Of a stretch of DNA of 8,015 nucleotides, positions 4,584 through 8,015 are shown piece by piece. The notes beneath the pieces were generated by a model. The model was not told where the DNA came from. It searched no databases and saw only the letters and a list, made by a program, of their open reading frames with translations. The DNA lies in NCBI GenBank assembly GCA_013002105.1, contig JABDKS010000942.1, positions 1 to 8,015 of the forward strand, given 5' to 3'. The first letter of the stretch is position 1; the number at the start of each line of letters is the position of its first letter. This DNA is from Pirellulaceae bacterium. GTDB lineage: Bacteria > Planctomycetota > Planctomycetia > Pirellulales > Pirellulaceae. The position numbers and the translations under genes are program-made.

Positions 4584-5297
4584 TTACGGATCGAGCTGAT
4601 CTAATTGGTCGACCAAGTTGTCCAGGTCGATCGAGCTGCCTTGGGACCCAGGCTGCCGAATCGTTCGGGCCGGGATTTTATCTGCTGCATTGGTGTCCGT
4701 TTTTTCTCGGTTCGTGTCTTGGGGGGCCGTCGTGTCGGGAGCCGTGTTGGCAACCGACGGCCGTGTATCGTCGATTTGCGTCTTCGATACGGCCGCGGGC
4801 GTCGTGGCCGTCTCTGGACTTTGCGCAATCGGCGACGGGCCGCTGCGGTTGGCCGGACCAGCGAGGTTTCCCAGGGCGAATGTTCGGACTTGCTTACTGG
4901 CAAGCAACTGTGTCACCGCTGTACACAGCTGGGCGCCGGTTGCGAAGTGGTTGAGATCAAAGGCATAGATTTTTCGTTGGCCAACGGTTGCCCCGGTGGC
5001 GGATTCGCTTGCCGGGTCACTCGCGTGCGGTGCCCGCACCCCTCGAAAACCAACGGTTGCCAGAGCATCCATTAAATCCTGCGGCGAGCGCCAATCCAAA
5101 ACCGCAGCATCTGCGGTAATGGAATCGAGTGTCAGTCGGTCGGTCGACGATTCGGCGATCTGATCCAACGGGCCGATCAGTGTCATGTCGATGCCAGGTC
5201 GGCCGATTAATTCGCCGACCGCTGATTCGGCCAGGCTCTGGGCGGCCGCATTGGCCGGTGCGCTATGCACCATGATCACACTGAGTCGAACGGCCAT
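4584..5297 (-). CDS. Alpha/beta protein with disordered linker and acidic-leucine tail, function unknown
   Basis: I do not recognise a named family. Residues 1-143 alternate predicted strands and helices: VRLSVIMVHS (3-12), a helix to about 31, GIDMTLIGPL (35-44), a helix, DAAVLDWRSP (63-72), FRGVRAP (84-90), RKIYAFDLN (108-116) and a final helix and strand to 142. This suggests a Rossmann-, receiver- or TIR-like sandwich, but no diagnostic motif was seen. Residues 145-220 are rich in Thr, Ala, Pro, Ser and Asp and should be disordered. The last 17 residues end in a repeated leucine-aspartate pattern, LDNLVDQLDQLDP, which looks like a short binding helix. There is no signal peptide or membrane span. 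The start is ATG at 5297, 93 bases after the ATPase stop. It is the last gene of the cluster, followed by the inverted-repeat element. Confidence 0.72.
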   Translation of the reverse strand: MAVRLSVIMVHSAPANAAAQSLAESAVGELIGRPGIDMTLIGPLDQIAESSTDRLTLDSITADAAVLDWRSPQDLMDALATVGFRGVRAPHASDPASESATGATVGQRKIYAFDLNHFATGAQLCTAVTQLLASKQVRTFALGNLAGPANRSGPSPIAQSPETATTPAAVSKTQIDDTRPSVANTAPDTTAPQDTNREKTDTNAADKIPARTIRQPGSQGSSIDLDNLVDQLDQLDP

Positions 5298-5390
5298 GAT
5301 GGAGTTTGTTAGAAGTAAACGAGTTGGCGGATGAGCGGCGCGGTGGATGAATGGTTGAGCGACGTTCGATGGAGCAAAAGTGTTACGGAT

Positions 5391-6110
5391 CTATTTGGCC
5401 TGGTCAAAATCGGCAACCAGGTCATACAGATCGAACCACAGCTCGCGAACGTTCTCTACTGTAGTCAGGTCACGACGCAGAAGTTCTGTGCGAATGACGT
5501 TTTGCAGGTCCGCTGGCGATTGGGCAATGAGTTCGTCGGTCAAACGCTCAATCACCGACGATTGCGTAGCGGTCTGGAACAAGGTGGCCATTGTAGGGAT
5601 GCGATGGTGACAGGTGGCCAGGACGGTGTGACCCCAACGATTGGCGGTTTGAATCATTCGTCGCCGCGTCCAGCCATTTAATTGCTCCAGGCCGTCGACG
5701 ATCAATAGCTGACGTTTGCTCTGGCCGGGCCACTTTCGCAGCCGAGCGTGACAGTGCCAAAGGTGTTTTGTGTTTTGCCGATATTGCCGAAGCCTGGTGG
5801 CGAAACTTCGGTCCGTCGCCGCGTGCAATTGGACCCACTCGATGGCATCGAAATGAATGTCAAGTTCGTTGGCCAACGTATGCAGCAAAGTGGTTTTGCC
5901 TGTTCCGTGTTGACCAACGATTGTGCCGGTGCCGGATTTCAACAACGAATGAACGATTCGTCTGCAGGGATCGGTCGTGTGCGGATCGTCGCTCCAGAGT
6001 GGATTGCGTGATGTTGGATCGACCGATCGATCGATCGAGAACTGATACGGGATCGATCCGGGGCGCACAAATCGTGTGGAAAACGGATTGGTCGCTGGTG
6101 GGTCCGGCAT
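5391..6110 (-). CDS. P-loop ATPase of unknown role
   Basis: This is a soluble 239-residue NTPase. Walker A is GQHGTGKT (66-73, K72). Walker B is QLLIVDGLEQL (134-144), with D139 and E142. A following strand, GHTVLATCHH (160-169), sits where ABC- and AAA-type ATPases carry their sensor or switch residue. The N-terminus, NPFSTRFVRPGSIPYQF (8-24), precedes the domain and looks like the natural start, so the ATG at 6110 is preferred. An in-frame GTG at 6203 would add 31 residues that include a tandem repeat, and it lies 15 bases after the previous stop. No ABC signature, helicase motif or membrane span is visible. It is the third gene of the cluster and probably energises or regulates the neighbouring membrane and arrestin-like proteins. 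A RecA/ABC-like core is likely; the exact class is unresolved. Confidence 0.85.
   Translation of the reverse strand: MPDPPATNPFSTRFVRPGSIPYQFSIDRSVDPTSRNPLWSDDPHTTDPCRRIVHSLLKSGTGTIVGQHGTGKTTLLHTLANELDIHFDAIEWVQLHAATDRSFATRLRQYRQNTKHLWHCHARLRKWPGQSKRQLLIVDGLEQLNGWTRRRMIQTANRWGHTVLATCHHRIPTMATLFQTATQSSVIERLTDELIAQSPADLQNVIRTELLRRDLTTVENVRELWFDLYDLVADFDQAK
6024..6038. repeat. CGAT tetranucleotide run
   Basis: CGATCGATCGATCGA is nearly four units of a 4-base repeat inside the ATPase gene, encoding part of SIDRSVD (residues 25-31). Loss or gain of one unit would shift the frame just after the start. Confidence 0.8.
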
Positions 6111-6123
6111 CGCCGGCCCCCAC

Positions 6124-6158
6124 GACTGAGATTCAATCGACTGAGATTCAATCGACTG
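6124..6158. repeat. 15-bp tandem repeat upstream of the ATPase
   Basis: The unit GACTGAGATTCAATC occurs at 6124-6138 and 6139-6153, with a third partial copy at 6154-6158. It lies between the possible GTG (6203) and ATG (6110) starts. If translated it gives a doubled QSIES peptide. Confidence 0.9.
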
Positions 6159-6218
6159 TGTACCACGAGGAGGGGCGGGAACCGACGGGGGCCAAATGGG
6201 CACTTGGACGACCGAGCG

Positions 6219-6758
6219 TTACGAGAGCACGATGGGCTGATCGATCGCGGCGTCGGCCATGTCGACCACGTCATCGTTTTCGCTGGGACTGATTTCGTCA
6301 GGCTTGGTCAGGTCGGGTCGCGCGGACGCGGCGATCAGATGAAACGGTTGCTCGGCAACAATCTCGCGGCCACCGGCGGTATACAGGCGCAGTCGCACGC
6401 ACCACCGCACGCTGATCAGGCGTCCGTGGTAGCTGAGCGGCGTCACTGGCAGTCGGCAGCTGAGGGATTGTTCGTCGGCCAAACCGGCGCGGCGGATTTG
6501 GTTTTCGTCCAGGCGATGGAAATGATGCACATTGAGATCTTCGTCGCCTTTGCCCTCGGTGTGCCACATCACGGAGACCTCGATCGCCTGGAGTTGATCC
6601 AGTGCGACGCGACTGACTCGCCACCTGACGGTCAACAGTTCGTTGCCGGCATAAGTTCCGTCTTCGCGACAGAGCGCAACATTCACCGCGGGCTGCGCTT
6701 CGGTGGCGCGCCCGGTGGGTGTACGACGACGGGAAAACTTCGGCAGAACGATGGCCAC
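6219..6758 (-). CDS. Soluble arrestin-like beta-sandwich protein, function unknown
   Basis: I do not recognise a named family. From the GTG at 6758 the protein has 179 residues. GGAG lies about 10 bases upstream of that GTG, which favours it over a TTG at 6791. After a basic N-terminus the rest is a series of beta strands: a segment containing YAGNELLTVRWRV, then QAIEVSVMWHTEGKGDED, the VHHFHRL segment, SLSCRLPVTPLSYHGRLISV, RWCVRLRLYTAGG and REIVAEQPFHL. The pattern of a loop resembling PGE, a W-x-V strand and a late WCVRLRL strand resembles arrestin-like or immunoglobulin-like adaptors (inference). There is no signal peptide or membrane span. Its first 76 bases overlap the end of the membrane-protein gene in another frame, so translation is probably coupled. 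It ends 15 bases before the GTG alternative of the ATPase gene. Confidence 0.75.
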   Translation of the reverse strand: MAIVLPKFSRRRTPTGRATEAQPAVNVALCREDGTYAGNELLTVRWRVSRVALDQLQAIEVSVMWHTEGKGDEDLNVHHFHRLDENQIRRAGLADEQSLSCRLPVTPLSYHGRLISVRWCVRLRLYTAGGREIVAEQPFHLIAASARPDLTKPDEISPSENDDVVDMADAAIDQPIVLS

Positions 6759-7750
6759 GGACGGGCTTCTCCAGAGACGACGATCTTCCAACGGATCGCA
6801 TTATGCGATCCGACAAAGGAGTGCATGATGTTTTCGGGAAGATTCAGGTGTAATTGTTGCTCCCAGGGGGCCTGGGGGTCAACGTGAAGATTGCGTTCTG
6901 ACAACAATTCTTGCGTAAATGCCTCGTAACGGTCCACACGGACGTCTGTGCCCTGACGATAGAACGTTTCTTCTTCGCAAATCAGGTGGACAGTTATTTT
7001 GCGCAACCGCAGACGCCCCGACTGAGAAACGAACAGCCGATACTGCTGTCCGGGCATCAGCGGGTGGTTGCTGATTTCGATGATGGTTGGGCCCAAACCC
7101 GCCGTTTGCCGCAGTTGAGTGACAAAAAATCGGAATGACCACAAGCCGATTCCACCGAAGGGGACAAGCAGGCCGGCCAAAATCCAACGCGGTCTGGCGT
7201 ACCAGAATCCCGAAATTACAACTGCCAGCAAGACGAACCAGACCGAGTTCCACAACAGGGCAAGCGCTGCCGGTCCGGCAATCTCTGCGGCATCCGCTTT
7301 CTCTGCTGCCAGGCGGTAGGTGAGACGTTCACCGGGGCTGTCGGTCAGCGATCGCCCCCGCGGCACGGTTGGCAACTTCGACGAATCATCCGCGGTTGGA
7401 CCGATGATTTCGATCGCACCGGCACCGGCCCGGTTGACCATCGCCGCGCGTCGTTCGCTGCTTGCACCGATGCGACTGAGGCGAAAGATCATGCCGCCGG
7501 CGCCACTGCCGATTGCAGCGAGCGACAAGACACCGAAGATCCAAAAACTCAATTGTCCCGAGAGTTCTTCGGACGACACGCCCGGTACGGTTTCGGGGGC
7601 AAAGCGGTTGATTAGAACCAGTGAAAGCACGAATACGCCGACCAAAAACAGGCCAGCGTAAAAGAGGACTTCGCCCGCCACCCCACGCAATGCGGTGCTT
7701 GCAAAACGCTTGCCCCGTTTCTTGCTCCAGGGTCTCGGAAAGCGAGGCAT
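6683..7750 (-). CDS. Four-helix membrane protein with C-terminal arrestin-like domain
   Basis: This 355-residue protein starts at ATG 7750; a longer frame to 7894 lacks coding character. The N-terminus is strongly basic (KKRGKR, 10-15), so it should be cytoplasmic. Predicted membrane helices are about 24-48, 67-89, 164-184 and 189-211. The loop 90-160 is soluble, and the even helix count puts the C-terminus back in the cytoplasm. Residues 220-345 form a beta domain: GPTIIEISNHPLMPGQQYRLFV, then LRLRKITVHLICEE, a loop, LHLNLPENIMHSF, IRWKIVVSGEARPWPSF and FPVVVHP. The L-P-x-N, W-x-I-x-V and closing F-P-V-x-V-x-P strands recall arrestin-like domains (inference). It is the first gene of the cluster and overlaps the next by 76 bases. 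A membrane anchor or receptor for the soluble partners is the simplest role. No enzyme motif was seen. Confidence 0.8.
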   Translation of the reverse strand: MPRFPRPWSKKRGKRFASTALRGVAGEVLFYAGLFLVGVFVLSLVLINRFAPETVPGVSSEELSGQLSFWIFGVLSLAAIGSGAGGMIFRLSRIGASSERRAAMVNRAGAGAIEIIGPTADDSSKLPTVPRGRSLTDSPGERLTYRLAAEKADAAEIAGPAALALLWNSVWFVLLAVVISGFWYARPRWILAGLLVPFGGIGLWSFRFFVTQLRQTAGLGPTIIEISNHPLMPGQQYRLFVSQSGRLRLRKITVHLICEEETFYRQGTDVRVDRYEAFTQELLSERNLHVDPQAPWEQQLHLNLPENIMHSFVGSHNAIRWKIVVSGEARPWPSFCRSFPVVVHPPGAPPKRSPR

Positions 7751-7967
7751 GAATCGATGTCGGCCAGGAACGCGCGGAAAAACAACCAGCACGCATCGTA
7801 GCACGAAGCGTGTTTGATGGGAGGAGCGAGCGTGCGAGGACGTCCAACGCGAAAGTAGCTTCGACAACGACCGCGGTTTGGACCGCTGACACAACCGCCG
7901 GCTTGCGAACCGATGCGAGCTTCTTCGCCGCTAATAGGCGACGACTGCTATTTCGCTGTCGGCTACG

Positions 7968-8015
7968 TTACTTCGCTGTCGGTTTGGCTGTTTGACGACT
8001 GGGACGATAGAACCC
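7968..8015 (-). CDS. Possible C-terminal end of a gene running off the window
   Basis: The last 48 bases on the minus strand read as 15 codons, GFYRPSRQTAKPTAK, and a TAA stop (7970-7968). The basic Lys/Thr/Pro/Ala tail looks like a natural C-terminus, but this is too short for certainty. If real, the gene lies upstream of the four-gene cluster on the same strand, with 217 bases of apparently non-coding sequence (7751-7967) between them. Confidence 0.3.
   Translation of the reverse strand, partial: GFYRPSRQTAKPTAK

Noticed and set aside
7386..7892. Minus-strand open frame of 168 codons at the start of the membrane-protein gene
   Set aside because: It is a shadow frame of the membrane protein, whose hydrophobic helices and beta domain are clearly in the other frame.
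1..8015. CRISPR array, transposase, integrase or phage genes
   Set aside because: No regularly spaced repeats with unique spacers, and no catalytic motifs of these enzymes, were seen on either strand.

Overview
This is an 8 kb stretch of bacterial chromosome that looks like a planctomycete of the Rhodopirellula/Pirellulales type. The reasons are moderate GC (estimated by eye at about 55%), widely spaced genes with weak or absent Shine-Dalgarno sites, several lineage-type proteins without a recognised function, and loosely packed operons. The genus is an inference. No ribosomal or marker gene in the window settles it.

Layout. (a) 1-867 is an accessory, repeat-rich patch. A small DUF559 endonuclease-like gene is bracketed by a perfect 28-bp inverted repeat, and about 400 bp of non-coding dispersed-repeat debris follows. 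(b) 868-1183 holds two tRNA genes on the minus strand, Lys(UUU) and Ser(GCU), with a convincing terminator after tRNA-Ser. (c) 1440-2558 encodes an FAD:protein FMN transferase (ApbE family) with no visible signal peptide and an acidic insertion inside the catalytic domain. (d) 2753-2989 is a 78-residue basic-tailed protein of unknown function, convergent with the next pair. (e) 4072-3068 (minus) is a two-gene signalling unit: a single-domain STAS protein followed by a soluble HisKA_3-type histidine kinase with no sensor domain. (f) 4073-4583 is a 511-bp gene-free stretch with a compound inverted-repeat element at 4441-4565. (g) 7750-4584 (minus) is a four-gene collinear cluster: a four-helix membrane protein with a C-terminal arrestin-like beta domain, a second arrestin-like soluble protein whose start overlaps it, a P-loop ATPase, and an alpha/beta protein with a long disordered linker and a short acidic-leucine tail. 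(h) 7751-8015 is mostly non-coding, perhaps with the last codons of another minus-strand gene at the edge.

How the genes may work together. The four-gene cluster is the best candidate for an undescribed system. Its order and overlap suggest one membrane-associated complex: a membrane anchor, an arrestin-like adaptor, an ATPase and a tethered alpha/beta partner. The STAS/kinase pair suggests a regulatory switch that mixes partner-switching and two-component parts. The DUF559 cassette looks like a nuclease gene moving with, or maintained by, its flanking repeat. All three functional readings are inferences from sequence; no database search was possible.
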